IMG/VR virus record: IMGVR_UViG_3300048672_001066
Span: 1 to 28,234 of that record
Reading direction: 5' to 3' (one strand)
From: a virus
Length of the DNA: 28,234 nt
This document shows, one piece after another, positions 12,320-19,244 of the stretch (the first letter of the stretch is position 1; each line of letters opens with the position of its first letter). The notes beneath the pieces are model-generated. The model was given only the letters and a program-made list of their open reading frames with translations, made no database searches and was not told where the DNA came from. The position numbers and the translations under genes were made by a program.

Positions 12320-13197
12320 AATTAGTTATAACGGGTGGTTCTGGAAGTCTTGGCAAAGCCATTCTTCACTCGCAAGAGTTTTTAGAATCCCATGGCATCA
12401 GCCGGATTCGAGTCATTTCTAGGGATGAGCAAAAGCAGGTTGCGATCACCCGCGCCTATACAGGAAAAATTCCAATAGATTGTTATCTCGGAGATGTTTC
12501 AGATCGCGAGCGTATGATGTTTGCGCTGAAGGACGCTCATTTCGTTATTCACGCCGCCGCACAGAAACATATCGATAAGTTTGAGCTGGACGTTCCGACC
12601 GGATATAAGACGAACATCTTCGGAACAGAGAGTGTCGCAAGAGGGTTTCTTGAGTCTAAAAACGCGGTGAGTGGAATGTTTATCTCGACCGATAAGAGTG
12701 CACTCCCGATTACAACTTATGGCGTTTCAAAGCTAGCCGCCCAACATCTTTGGCTTTGGCATAATACGTTTCAAAAGGCGATTCGGTATGGAGTTGCCGT
12801 CTATGGGAACATTTTCGGCTCTCGGGGCTCAGTAATCGAGACATGGACGGAGATGGCGAAGAAGGGTGATTCCATTCCCATCACGGATGTTACATGCACT
12901 CGATTCTTTATGCTCATCCCGGATGCGGCCCACTTTGTTCTGAGGAGTTTATTTCGAAACGAAAGAAAAGTTCATATTCCTGAGATGAAATCATCAGAGA
13001 TGCTCACACTTGCTCAAGTTATTTGGGAGCATCACAACAAATCGAAGTTTAAATATCATGTTACGGGAATGCGAAGCATAGAGAAAGTTCACGAGATATT
13101 GGAGCCCTATGGAAAATCAAGCTTTGAAACAGAACGATTCTCAAAAAAAGAACTCAAAGAAATGTACGCTGTGTGGCTTAGTAAAAGAAATATCTGA
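12316..13197 (+). CDS. Nucleotide-sugar 4,6-dehydratase, PseB/FlaA1-like
   Basis: This short-chain dehydrogenase-type enzyme has the nucleotide-binding loop G7-G-S-G-S-L-G13, the block S-R-D-E-x-K-Q typical of the FlaA1/PseB/CapD group, and H-A-A-A-Q-K-H-I. The catalytic set is T125-D126-K127 with Y135-x-x-x-K139. The Asp-Lys ... Tyr spacing is that of PseB, which converts UDP-GlcNAc to a 4-keto-6-deoxy sugar (dehydration with C5 inversion). At 293 residues it is shorter than typical members (about 330). It starts the sugar operon, overlapping the preceding stop by ATGA. The product would feed an aminotransferase and an acetyltransferase, both encoded downstream. The exact sugar substrate is inferred, not shown. 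Confidence 0.8.
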   Translation: MKLVITGGSGSLGKAILHSQEFLESHGISRIRVISRDEQKQVAITRAYTGKIPIDCYLGDVSDRERMMFALKDAHFVIHAAAQKHIDKFELDVPTGYKTNIFGTESVARGFLESKNAVSGMFISTDKSALPITTYGVSKLAAQHLWLWHNTFQKAIRYGVAVYGNIFGSRGSVIETWTEMAKKGDSIPITDVTCTRFFMLIPDAAHFVLRSLFRNERKVHIPEMKSSEMLTLAQVIWEHHNKSKFKYHVTGMRSIEKVHEILEPYGKSSFETERFSKKELKEMYAVWLSKRNI

Positions 13198-13792
13198 GTT
13201 TTATCTTTGTTTGAAGCGCGGAAAGAAGGTTCGTAAAAGTCGTTGCGCCGCATGTTGTCGAGCCATGCGTAATGAGTACCGCCTTAAAAATATTGAAAAA
13301 CAAAGAGCCTATGAAAGACATAAATATCATACAGTTTTGAAGTATCTTAGAAAAAACGACCCTGAAGTTAAGGCGAAGTGGAGAAAATATTTACAAAATC
13401 ATCGAAAGAAAAATCCTGAAAAAGCAAAGGCTCGTTATACAATTTCGAATGCTAAGCGTTGGAAAATAAAAACATTTACAATTTTGCCTTGCTCCACTTG
13501 TGGGTCTAAAAAATCTGAAGCCCATCATCCTGATTATACAAAGCCGTTAGAAATCGTGTGGCTTTGTCATCCGTGTCATATAAAATTACACAATGAAACA
13601 TCCGGCCAGACTCATGGGGCCAAAACGAGTCTCAACCGAGATGCTGGACTGGTTTCTAAAAAGCCCTCAATTTCGAGAGCTTCTTCTAAAAGATCCAAGT
13701 CCTCTTCCACTTCTCGCAACATGCTCAATTCAAATAGATACGATGGTGGAAAATCCAAAACTGTATCTCACATTCAAAAAGGTGGAGCATGA
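13109..13792 (+). CDS. HNH endonuclease-type protein inserted in the sugar operon
   Basis: The N-terminal part has a zinc finger (C-T-L-C-G, then C-A-A-C-C), followed by a basic helical linker with Y-R-L-K-N-I-E-K repeats. The HNH core is C-S-T-C-G ... A-H-H-P-D-Y-T-K-P-L ... L-C-H-P-C-H-I-K-L-H (about residues 127-161), a well-known phage HNH type. The remaining ~65 residues are Ser/Lys-rich and look like low-quality coding, as another frame (13593-13850) reads better there. The first 89 bases overlap the end of the dehydratase gene. Its lack of relation to sugar metabolism suggests a mobile homing-type gene. The TGA overlaps the NeuB-like ATG. Confidence 0.7.
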   Translation: MENQALKQNDSQKKNSKKCTLCGLVKEISEFYLCLKRGKKVRKSRCAACCRAMRNEYRLKNIEKQRAYERHKYHTVLKYLRKNDPEVKAKWRKYLQNHRKKNPEKAKARYTISNAKRWKIKTFTILPCSTCGSKKSEAHHPDYTKPLEIVWLCHPCHIKLHNETSGQTHGAKTSLNRDAGLVSKKPSISRASSKRSKSSSTSRNMLNSNRYDGGKSKTVSHIQKGGA

Positions 13793-13850
13793 ATACAAGG
13801 ATTATCGCCGAGGTCGGAAGTACCCACCAAGGATCAATCGAACTGATTAA
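13593..13850 (+). CDS. Possible small gene in an alternative frame under the HNH 3' end
   Basis: This 85-residue frame overlaps the HNH C terminus by 200 bases and the start of the NeuB-like gene by 62 bases. Its product looks like a normal soluble protein (M-L-D-W-F-L-K-S-P-Q-F-R-E-L-L-L-K-D-P; L-Y-L-T-F-K-K-V-E-H-E-Y) with well-spaced hydrophobic residues. The HNH frame across the same bases is Ser/Lys-rich and patternless. No good ribosome site precedes the ATG. It could be a real small gene, or the remainder of a gene displaced by the HNH insertion. Confidence 0.35.
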   Translation: MKHPARLMGPKRVSTEMLDWFLKSPQFRELLLKDPSPLPLLATCSIQIDTMVENPKLYLTFKKVEHEYKDYRRGRKYPPRINRTD

Positions 13851-14439
13851 ACGAGCCATAGATCACTGCGTATTGCTTCGAATTGACGCCATTAAGTTTC
13901 AACTATTCTCAAAAAATTCGGAGGCGGCAAAAGCAAATGTCTGGCTTGATCCGGTAATTTATCACGAGGCATCAGAGTACGCAAAAGAGGCGGCCCTTCA
14001 GTGCGGGGCTTCTGTGTTCGATGAGTACTCCCTTGATTTCCTTCTTTCGACAGATCCGTCGTTTGTGAAGTTCGCCTATTCTCAGAAGGGACAGCGCCCG
14101 TGGATTCAAAGAGTTCTCGATTGCGGGATTGAAACGATTGTTTCTTGTGATGTGATGTCGGATAAGAAAGTGCCAATAGGATGCACTCGCTTATTTTGCA
14201 TCCCACAGTATCCTGTTTATTTTCAGATCTGTTTCGATGAACTCTTCCCGAGGTTTGACGGCTACTCTGATCACAGCATGGGATTTGAGCAAACAGTGAA
14301 TGCAGTTTCAGCGGGTGCGAGGGTGATAGAAAAACATATAAGAATAACTAGTTCTTATAATTGTCCTGATGATAACTTCGCTCTTTCACTCGCTGAATTT
14401 TCTACAATGGTCGCTGCCCTTCGGAGCATTCGACAATGA
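13789..14439 (+). CDS. Short NeuB-type nonulosonic acid synthase
   Basis: The product matches the TIM-barrel domain of sialic-acid/pseudaminic-acid/legionaminic-acid synthases. Landmarks are I-A-E8-V-G-S-T-H13-Q-G-S, D-A-I-K36-F-Q, I-P-Q-Y-P-V-Y, G-Y-S-D-H-S-M-G, G-A-R-V-I-E-K-H and D-D-N-F-A-L-S. These enzymes condense phosphoenolpyruvate with a six-carbon sugar to form a nine-carbon acid. It is only 216 residues, against about 340 in the family. Part of the barrel is shortened and the C-terminal antifreeze-like (SAF) domain, which lends an arginine to the neighbouring active site, is absent. It may still be active or may act on a different sugar. ATG 13789 follows GGTGGAG. The stop overlaps the next ATG. 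Confidence 0.75.
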   Translation: MNTRIIAEVGSTHQGSIELIKRAIDHCVLLRIDAIKFQLFSKNSEAAKANVWLDPVIYHEASEYAKEAALQCGASVFDEYSLDFLLSTDPSFVKFAYSQKGQRPWIQRVLDCGIETIVSCDVMSDKKVPIGCTRLFCIPQYPVYFQICFDELFPRFDGYSDHSMGFEQTVNAVSAGARVIEKHIRITSSYNCPDDNFALSLAEFSTMVAALRSIRQ

Positions 14440-15146
14440 TTTTACTTATCGGAGGAAATGGTTCCATAGGGCGCCGTTACCAGTCTGTCATTCGCGCTCT
14501 CGAATATCCGTTTGAAATCTACGATAACCCGAAGCATAAGGCCGGCGATCCTTGGAATAAGAACGTAAGCCACGCACTAATTTGTACCCCAACCGAGACA
14601 CATACATTTTGGGCTAAGGAATGTGCGAGAGCTGAGATTCCATTTCTCTGTGAGAAGCCATTTTCTAAAAGACCGTCAGATGCGCTTCGGTTTAAAGATG
14701 CGAAGGCTTTCGTTGTAAACAATTATAATTTTCTTCCCTGTGCTCAAGTGCCGAGAAAGATTTATTACAACTTCTATAACACGGGTAAAGATGGTCTCGT
14801 ATGGGATGTCTGCCAGCTCGTCTATCTCGCGTGGAAGAATGGCGTTGAACTTGAGGTTACAAGAGATTCTTTTTGGTGGGATATGAAATGGGGCCAGCAT
14901 CAGGTTCCCTATAACGATATTGAACGAAGTTATTACTACATGGTGAAAGCGTTTATGACAGGGGATGCGACGAATCTATGGGATATGCATGACGCAGCCC
15001 ACATGAGTGAGATGTGCAACGAACTGAACGAAAGAGTGGTGAAAGATGTCGAGTACTTTATCTGGAAGCCGAATCCTGGTCGGAATACAAGCCAGGAGCG
15101 GATCTTCTCGCTTGCCGCAAAAGGTCTTTCAAAAGATCGGGGATAA
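14436..15146 (+). CDS. Gfo/Idh/MocA-type oxidoreductase
   Basis: A Rossmann motif at the N terminus (L-I-G6-G-N-G-S-I-G12-R) binds NAD(P). The family blocks I-C-T-P-T-E-T-H (about residues 49-56) and C-E-K-P (about 72-75, with the usual catalytic-site Lys) follow. The C-terminal substrate domain is compact and rich in Trp and Tyr. At 236 residues it is much shorter than the usual ~330. In nonulosonic-acid and lipopolysaccharide gene sets, members oxidise or reduce a ring or side-chain hydroxyl of a sugar. Here it probably modifies an intermediate or the final acid. ATGA overlap links it to the synthase gene. The last 101 bases overlap the cytidylyltransferase gene. Confidence 0.75.
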   Translation: MILLIGGNGSIGRRYQSVIRALEYPFEIYDNPKHKAGDPWNKNVSHALICTPTETHTFWAKECARAEIPFLCEKPFSKRPSDALRFKDAKAFVVNNYNFLPCAQVPRKIYYNFYNTGKDGLVWDVCQLVYLAWKNGVELEVTRDSFWWDMKWGQHQVPYNDIERSYYYMVKAFMTGDATNLWDMHDAAHMSEMCNELNERVVKDVEYFIWKPNPGRNTSQERIFSLAAKGLSKDRG

Positions 15147-15753
15147 AACACTTCTTCAGTGGGTTTATGATGCGGGAGTTGAGGCAGAGCGTATGCTTCG
15201 GGCTAAGAACATCACAGCCGAAGCGATGATCCTTGGGCCTGAGAAGGATATGGAGCTAGAGCGATTTTGTGATGAGAATTTACTCAAGTCCTGGTTCCCC
15301 GCATTTGTCAGAGAAGACGATCTAATCCTTCGCTATCTGAAAACCGCAAGAGAAAGAAACTTCACTCACATTGTTCGAGTCACATCGGATTGCTGGCAGA
15401 TGAATCCTGAAATAATCGTTCGAGTTGTTGAGCTGATGCTAAATGAGAAAGCTGATTACGTATCAAACACCACCACGCGAAGCTTCATTGAAGGGTTAGA
15501 CTGCCAGGCTTGCTCAGTAAAGGCGCTCGCCTGGTTTGATCGTGAGCAGACGAAAAGACGCGAGCATCCTTTTATCGACTTTGACAGAAATGAAAGTGTA
15601 CGAACTGATTTCGAGTACGCAGGATTTAAATATTTGGAGCTTCTGAATTCTTCAGCAGAATGGATGATCAGAACCAGCATCGATGATGAAGCTGATTTGA
15701 AGCGAGCAAGGGAGTTATATGCAAAAGCCAGCGGATCAGGATTGGTTAAATAG
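15046..15753 (+). CDS. SpsF/NeuA-type CMP-sugar cytidylyltransferase
   Basis: The product has the signature of the SpsF group of cytidylyltransferases near the N terminus: I-Q-A-R17-S-G-S-S-R22-L-P-Q-K26-V. This loop binds CTP. Further on come H-I-V-R-V-T-S-D-C-W, with the metal-binding Asp, and E-G-L-D in place of the usual G-x-D/E. The 235-residue length is normal. The role would be activation of a nonulosonic acid with CMP, the step needed before transfer. ATG 15046 makes a 101-base overlap with the oxidoreductase gene. This is unusually long for the operon but required, because the CTP loop begins only ten residues in. Confidence 0.8.
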   Translation: MSSTLSGSRILVGIQARSGSSRLPQKVFQKIGDKTLLQWVYDAGVEAERMLRAKNITAEAMILGPEKDMELERFCDENLLKSWFPAFVREDDLILRYLKTARERNFTHIVRVTSDCWQMNPEIIVRVVELMLNEKADYVSNTTTRSFIEGLDCQACSVKALAWFDREQTKRREHPFIDFDRNESVRTDFEYAGFKYLELLNSSAEWMIRTSIDDEADLKRARELYAKASGSGLVK

Positions 15754-16912
15754 ATCACGTGACGTATGGGCACAAAGTTTCCCGGCCACGAACAGCAAAC
15801 GCAGCACACACTACATTCAGAACATTTACCCCACAGTGGTTACGGGTGGGGTTGGCTGTTATATGTTGGGCGCTCATGATGCCCGCTATCTTGACTTTGT
15901 CTGTGGTCTTGGCGCTGTTAGCCTTTCTTACTCGAATCAAAAAGTCATCGAAGCCGTAACCAGACAAGCGCAAAAGGGATCAAGCTTTAGTCTTCCGCAT
16001 ACGCTTGAGATTGAAACGGCTGAGCATATCCGCGGCCTTGTTCCCGGTGCTGAGAGAATTCGATTCCTTAAGAATGGAGATGACGCCTCAAGAGCTGCTG
16101 TTCGAATTGCACGGGCCTACACAAACCGAACCAGAGTCTTAAGTGACGGCTATCATGGCCACTCTGACTTATTCACCTCGCTTACAGAACCGGCGTTGGG
16201 CGTGAAAGATAAGCATGAAATTTATCCCTTAGAGGAAGATAACATTGATTCAGCCGTGGCTTGTGTAATCGTCGAAGCTCTAAAGCTCAGTGACAAGCCT
16301 CAATACATGCAATGGTTAAAGAAGATCAGGGAGAAGTGTAGAGAAGTCGGGGCCGTGTTTGTAATGGATGAGATCGTAACAAACTGCCGAGTATCAAACC
16401 TTACCGTTTCTAAGTGGTGGGATATTGACCCCGATCTGATTCTGCTTGGAAAAGGCATAGCCAATGGCTGGCCGATTGCTGTTATCGGGGGAAAGAAAGA
16501 TTTAATGAATTGTGGGGAGTACTTCATTTCAACAACATTCGGCGGATGTGCTGTTGATCTCGCCGCTTGTAACGCCACATTAACCGAGATTGAAAAGCGA
16601 TCCTTGGTTGATTTGGTATTCTACGGAAAGCGTTTAGTAGATAGGTTGAACGCCCTACACCCTGAAATCAAATGGGAGGGGTGGGGTACTCGTGCTCAAT
16701 TGAATGTTGAAAATCCAACAACACAGCTCTTTCTGCAAGAAGCGGTTCGAGCCGGTATTTTCTTTGGGAAGGCGTTCTTTTTCAACTTCGCGATGTTAGA
16801 GGCTAATTTAGAAGAATTTGTTCTCAACACATGCCGAGCGATTGTAGAGCGGATTAAACGAGGGGAAGTTCGTATGGAAGGACTGCCCCCGCACATGAGC
16901 TTTAAGCGATGA
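15719..16912 (+). CDS. Class III PLP-dependent aminotransferase (GSA-aminomutase-like)
   Basis: The 397-residue enzyme resembles glutamate-1-semialdehyde aminomutase. Features are F-L-K-N-G-D-D-A-S-R-A-A-V-R-I-A-R-A (phosphate-binding helix), G-Y-H-G-H-S-D, F-V-M-D-E-I-V-T (the Asp that holds the PLP ring nitrogen) and L-G-K245-G-I-A-N-G-W-P with the PLP-binding lysine. Members in surface-glycan clusters add an amino group to a keto sugar instead of serving haem synthesis. The context, with a dehydratase making a 4-keto sugar and an acetyltransferase next door, supports that. Classic pseudaminic and legionaminic pathways use a DegT-type aminotransferase, so this is a non-standard choice. ATG 15719 follows GGGAG. 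Confidence 0.85.
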   Translation: MQKPADQDWLNRSRDVWAQSFPATNSKRSTHYIQNIYPTVVTGGVGCYMLGAHDARYLDFVCGLGAVSLSYSNQKVIEAVTRQAQKGSSFSLPHTLEIETAEHIRGLVPGAERIRFLKNGDDASRAAVRIARAYTNRTRVLSDGYHGHSDLFTSLTEPALGVKDKHEIYPLEEDNIDSAVACVIVEALKLSDKPQYMQWLKKIREKCREVGAVFVMDEIVTNCRVSNLTVSKWWDIDPDLILLGKGIANGWPIAVIGGKKDLMNCGEYFISTTFGGCAVDLAACNATLTEIEKRSLVDLVFYGKRLVDRLNALHPEIKWEGWGTRAQLNVENPTTQLFLQEAVRAGIFFGKAFFFNFAMLEANLEEFVLNTCRAIVERIKRGEVRMEGLPPHMSFKR

Positions 16913-17412
16913 TCACTTTAACCCGAGAGCTTTCTTCGAAACAACGAGCCTGGCGAAACGATGTCAGGATTAGTGCCTGGTCTCGGCAAAACGGGCTCAT
17001 ATCCCTTGAAGAAATGTATAAATGGCACGAGAGAACGTCTCGGGATCCTACGAAGAAAATCTTTGGCCTATTGAATGAGCATAATGAAAATGTGGGAACT
17101 GTAGGCTTAAGCAATATTTCGTTGATGCATGGAACGGCGGAATTTTCGATCTTGATTGGACCGGAGTATCAGTTAAAGGGGTATGGCAAAGAAGGATTGA
17201 TTGAGCTTTTGAAGTACGGCTTTAATCATTTACGACTGAATACGATTTATGGGGAAACCTTTTACGGCAATCCCGCGCTCAAGCTTTTTTTAAGTTTAGG
17301 ATTCACGGATGAGGGGAAGTTGAGATCGAGGTATTTTAAATTCGGTCAATATGTTGACGTTCACGCGATCAGCATGTTGTCTAGTGATGCACAGCGTCAG
17401 GAATGGTGGTAA
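16909..17412 (+). CDS. GNAT-family acetyltransferase, PseH/RimJ-like
   Basis: The 167-residue protein shows the GNAT layout. An N-terminal helix with W-R-N-D is followed by beta strands (V-G-T-V-G-L-S-N-I and A-E-F-S-I-L-I-G), the acetyl-CoA loop Q-L-K-G-Y-G-K-E, and the conserved N-P-A-L-K-L-F-L-S-L-G-F helix-turn. It closest resembles the RimJ/PseH branch, in which PseH N-acetylates the 4-amino group of an amino sugar. Following the aminotransferase with an ATGA overlap, it likely acetylates that enzyme's product. It ends the sugar operon. A role in protein acetylation is possible but less likely here. Confidence 0.75.
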   Translation: MITLTRELSSKQRAWRNDVRISAWSRQNGLISLEEMYKWHERTSRDPTKKIFGLLNEHNENVGTVGLSNISLMHGTAEFSILIGPEYQLKGYGKEGLIELLKYGFNHLRLNTIYGETFYGNPALKLFLSLGFTDEGKLRSRYFKFGQYVDVHAISMLSSDAQRQEWW

Positions 17413-17416
17413 TATT

Positions 17417-17662
17417 ATGTTAATATTGATTAATGCAATTGTGAGCTTCATTGGCGCGTTCTTAGGAGCTTGGGCCTACGAGAGCCGATGCGAGTGTAAA
17501 AAACTAAAAGAAGTGCCGTTACGTTCGAATGAGCCCTATCAACAACTTCCCGAGGCCCCACCAGCCCCCATCAAACGCAAAAGACGCACCTCCGATCAAA
17601 TCGCCATCGAAAAAGATCGCGCGATGTTCGAACAAAACGGAAACGTCACGGTGATTCAATGA
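17417..17662 (+). CDS. Small membrane-anchored protein with Pro-rich tail
   Basis: ATG 17417 is preferred over an upstream frame start at 17351 because the membrane segment begins right there (L-I-L-I-N-A-I-V-S-F-I-G-A-F-L-G-A-W-A). The 81-residue product continues with C-E-C, a Pro-rich stretch (P-E-A-P-P-A-P) and a basic patch (K-R-K-R-R). Its stop overlaps the next ATG. No family is recognised. It lies between the sugar operon and the methyltransferase. Confidence 0.5.
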   Translation: MLILINAIVSFIGAFLGAWAYESRCECKKLKEVPLRSNEPYQQLPEAPPAPIKRKRRTSDQIAIEKDRAMFEQNGNVTVIQ

Positions 17663-18858
17663 AAGTCATGTTCGCAAGCCAATTTGTTACCAAGCCCCTG
17701 GCTGATCTTGTCGATTCTCGTTTCCAGAGAAACAAACATTCCGATGAGCAGATCGAACGTCTTGCAAAGATCATGAAAGAGGAGGGGGTCACACACCCCA
17801 TCTTTATCGTAAAAGGTACAAATGAAATCTGCTTCGGGCATGGAAGAAAAGCTTCAGCTATCTTAAACGGCTGGTCTGAATTCCCTACCTGCGAAGTCAC
17901 TTTCGAAAACGATGATCAAATCTATCGTATGGTGCAATCAGATAACGCCATTGCTTCCTGGGCTGAACTCGATTTAGCTGCGATCAATGCGGACCTTCCT
18001 AACATAGGTCCGTTTGATATTGAACTATTAGGGATTAAAGACTTCGAAGTCGAGCCAGCCGATAAGTACGGAGATAAAGACGCTGACGCTGTTCCGGAGG
18101 TTAAAGAGTCATTCGTTAAATCAGGCGAGCTTTGGTTACTTGGAAATCACAGGCTCTTATGCGGAGATTGCACGAAGAAAGAAGATGTTGAGCGGCTCAT
18201 GAATGGTGAGAGGGCGGATATGGTCTACACAGACCCGCCGTATGGAATGAATTTAGACACAGAATTTGATTCCATGTTTAAAAGCGATTCCTCTCATGTA
18301 AAGACAGGGAATCGCTTTAAGAAGGTGCAAGACGACGACAAACCTTTTGACCCGGCTCATTTGCTTGCATTTGACTGTCAGAAATTTATCTGGGGCTGTG
18401 ATTATTTCTATTCGAGACTCCCTGACGGTGGTTCATTTGTGGCTTGGGACAAGCGAAATGAAAATCTAGACGCTGTTCCCGGCAATACTACGGAGTTTTG
18501 TTGGGCTTACCCGCCTGTGCGTCGGATGACCTGTAGGGTCTTGTGGTCGGGGCATCATGGAATGCAAAAAGACGATTCAAAGACTAGGGTGCATCCGACT
18601 CAAAAGCCGACTGCTTTGCATGAATGGTTCTTTGAGCGTTGGGGCAAAGACAAAACCAACATCGTCGATCTTTACGGCGGCAGCGGAAGCACGTTGATAG
18701 CGTGTGAAAAGCAAAATAAGAAGTGCTTTATGGCTGAAATCGACGAGCATTACGTGTCAGTGATCCTAGAGCGATGGGCTAAATTCACTTCGAAGGACCC
18801 GATTCGAGAATCGGATGGATTACCTCTTTCCGAAATTAAGAAATTACAGGTAGACTAA
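17659..18858 (+). CDS. ParB-N domain fused to a DNA methyltransferase
   Basis: The N-terminal ~100 residues form a ParB-like domain (P-L-A-D-L-V-D-S-R, then I-F-I-V-K-G-T-N-E-I-C-F-G-H-G-R-K-A). The rest is an N6-adenine/N4-cytosine methyltransferase: T-D192-P-P-Y195 is the catalytic motif and D-L-Y-G-G-S-G-S (337-344) the S-adenosylmethionine loop. The order, catalytic motif before the binding loop, is that of the beta class. H-P-T-Q-K-P precedes the binding loop, as usual. No restriction enzyme is nearby, so it is an orphan methylase, which in phages often protects DNA or marks it for packaging. It lies directly before the terminase genes. The recognition site cannot be deduced. Confidence 0.85.
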   Translation: MKVMFASQFVTKPLADLVDSRFQRNKHSDEQIERLAKIMKEEGVTHPIFIVKGTNEICFGHGRKASAILNGWSEFPTCEVTFENDDQIYRMVQSDNAIASWAELDLAAINADLPNIGPFDIELLGIKDFEVEPADKYGDKDADAVPEVKESFVKSGELWLLGNHRLLCGDCTKKEDVERLMNGERADMVYTDPPYGMNLDTEFDSMFKSDSSHVKTGNRFKKVQDDDKPFDPAHLLAFDCQKFIWGCDYFYSRLPDGGSFVAWDKRNENLDAVPGNTTEFCWAYPPVRRMTCRVLWSGHHGMQKDDSKTRVHPTQKPTALHEWFFERWGKDKTNIVDLYGGSGSTLIACEKQNKKCFMAEIDEHYVSVILERWAKFTSKDPIRESDGLPLSEIKKLQVD

Positions 18859-18863
18859 AACCT

Positions 18864-19244
18864 ATGGCAGGTAAGGGTAAACGAGGCCGTCCAGCCTGGG
18901 TCCCAACGCCGGAAATACTAGCCCAAGTCGAGGGCATGGCTGGGCGCTTTCTCAAAGAAGAACAAATAGCAACACTCCTAGGCATGGCTCCCACTACTTT
19001 CTGTGAAAAGAAGAAAGAATTTGCGGAATTATCGGAAGCCATTCGACGAGGCCGCGCGAAAGTCGCCGTCAATATATCAAATAAAATCTATGAACATGCA
19101 ATGAAGGGTAACGTCACGCTCCTCATGTTCCTTGGCAAATCTGTTGTAGGTCTTAAAGAAAATGATCCTCAAACTAATGAAACGGTAACGTTCAATGTCT
19201 TCACCAGCAAAGGTTCAGAGCGGATTCAATTTTCAAACGAATGA
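18864..19244 (+). CDS. terS: Terminase small subunit-like protein
   Basis: The 126-residue protein has a basic start (K-G-K-R-G-R-P) and a helix-turn-helix (L-K-E-E-Q-I-A-T-L-L-G-M-A-P-T-T-F). A helical region follows with A-V-N-I-S-N-K-I-Y-E-H-A-M-K-G-N-V-T, a pattern common in small terminase subunits before their oligomerisation part. It lies immediately upstream of the large subunit with a 50-base overlap. Its role would be recognising the packaging start site on phage DNA. Confidence comes mainly from position plus the helix-turn-helix. Confidence 0.75.
   Translation: MAGKGKRGRPAWVPTPEILAQVEGMAGRFLKEEQIATLLGMAPTTFCEKKKEFAELSEAIRRGRAKVAVNISNKIYEHAMKGNVTLLMFLGKSVVGLKENDPQTNETVTFNVFTSKGSERIQFSNE

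Noticed and set aside
13892-14206. A 104-codon minus-strand frame opposite the NeuB-like gene.
   Set aside because: It lies entirely antisense to a gene with clear family motifs, and its product is a basic, patternless sequence.
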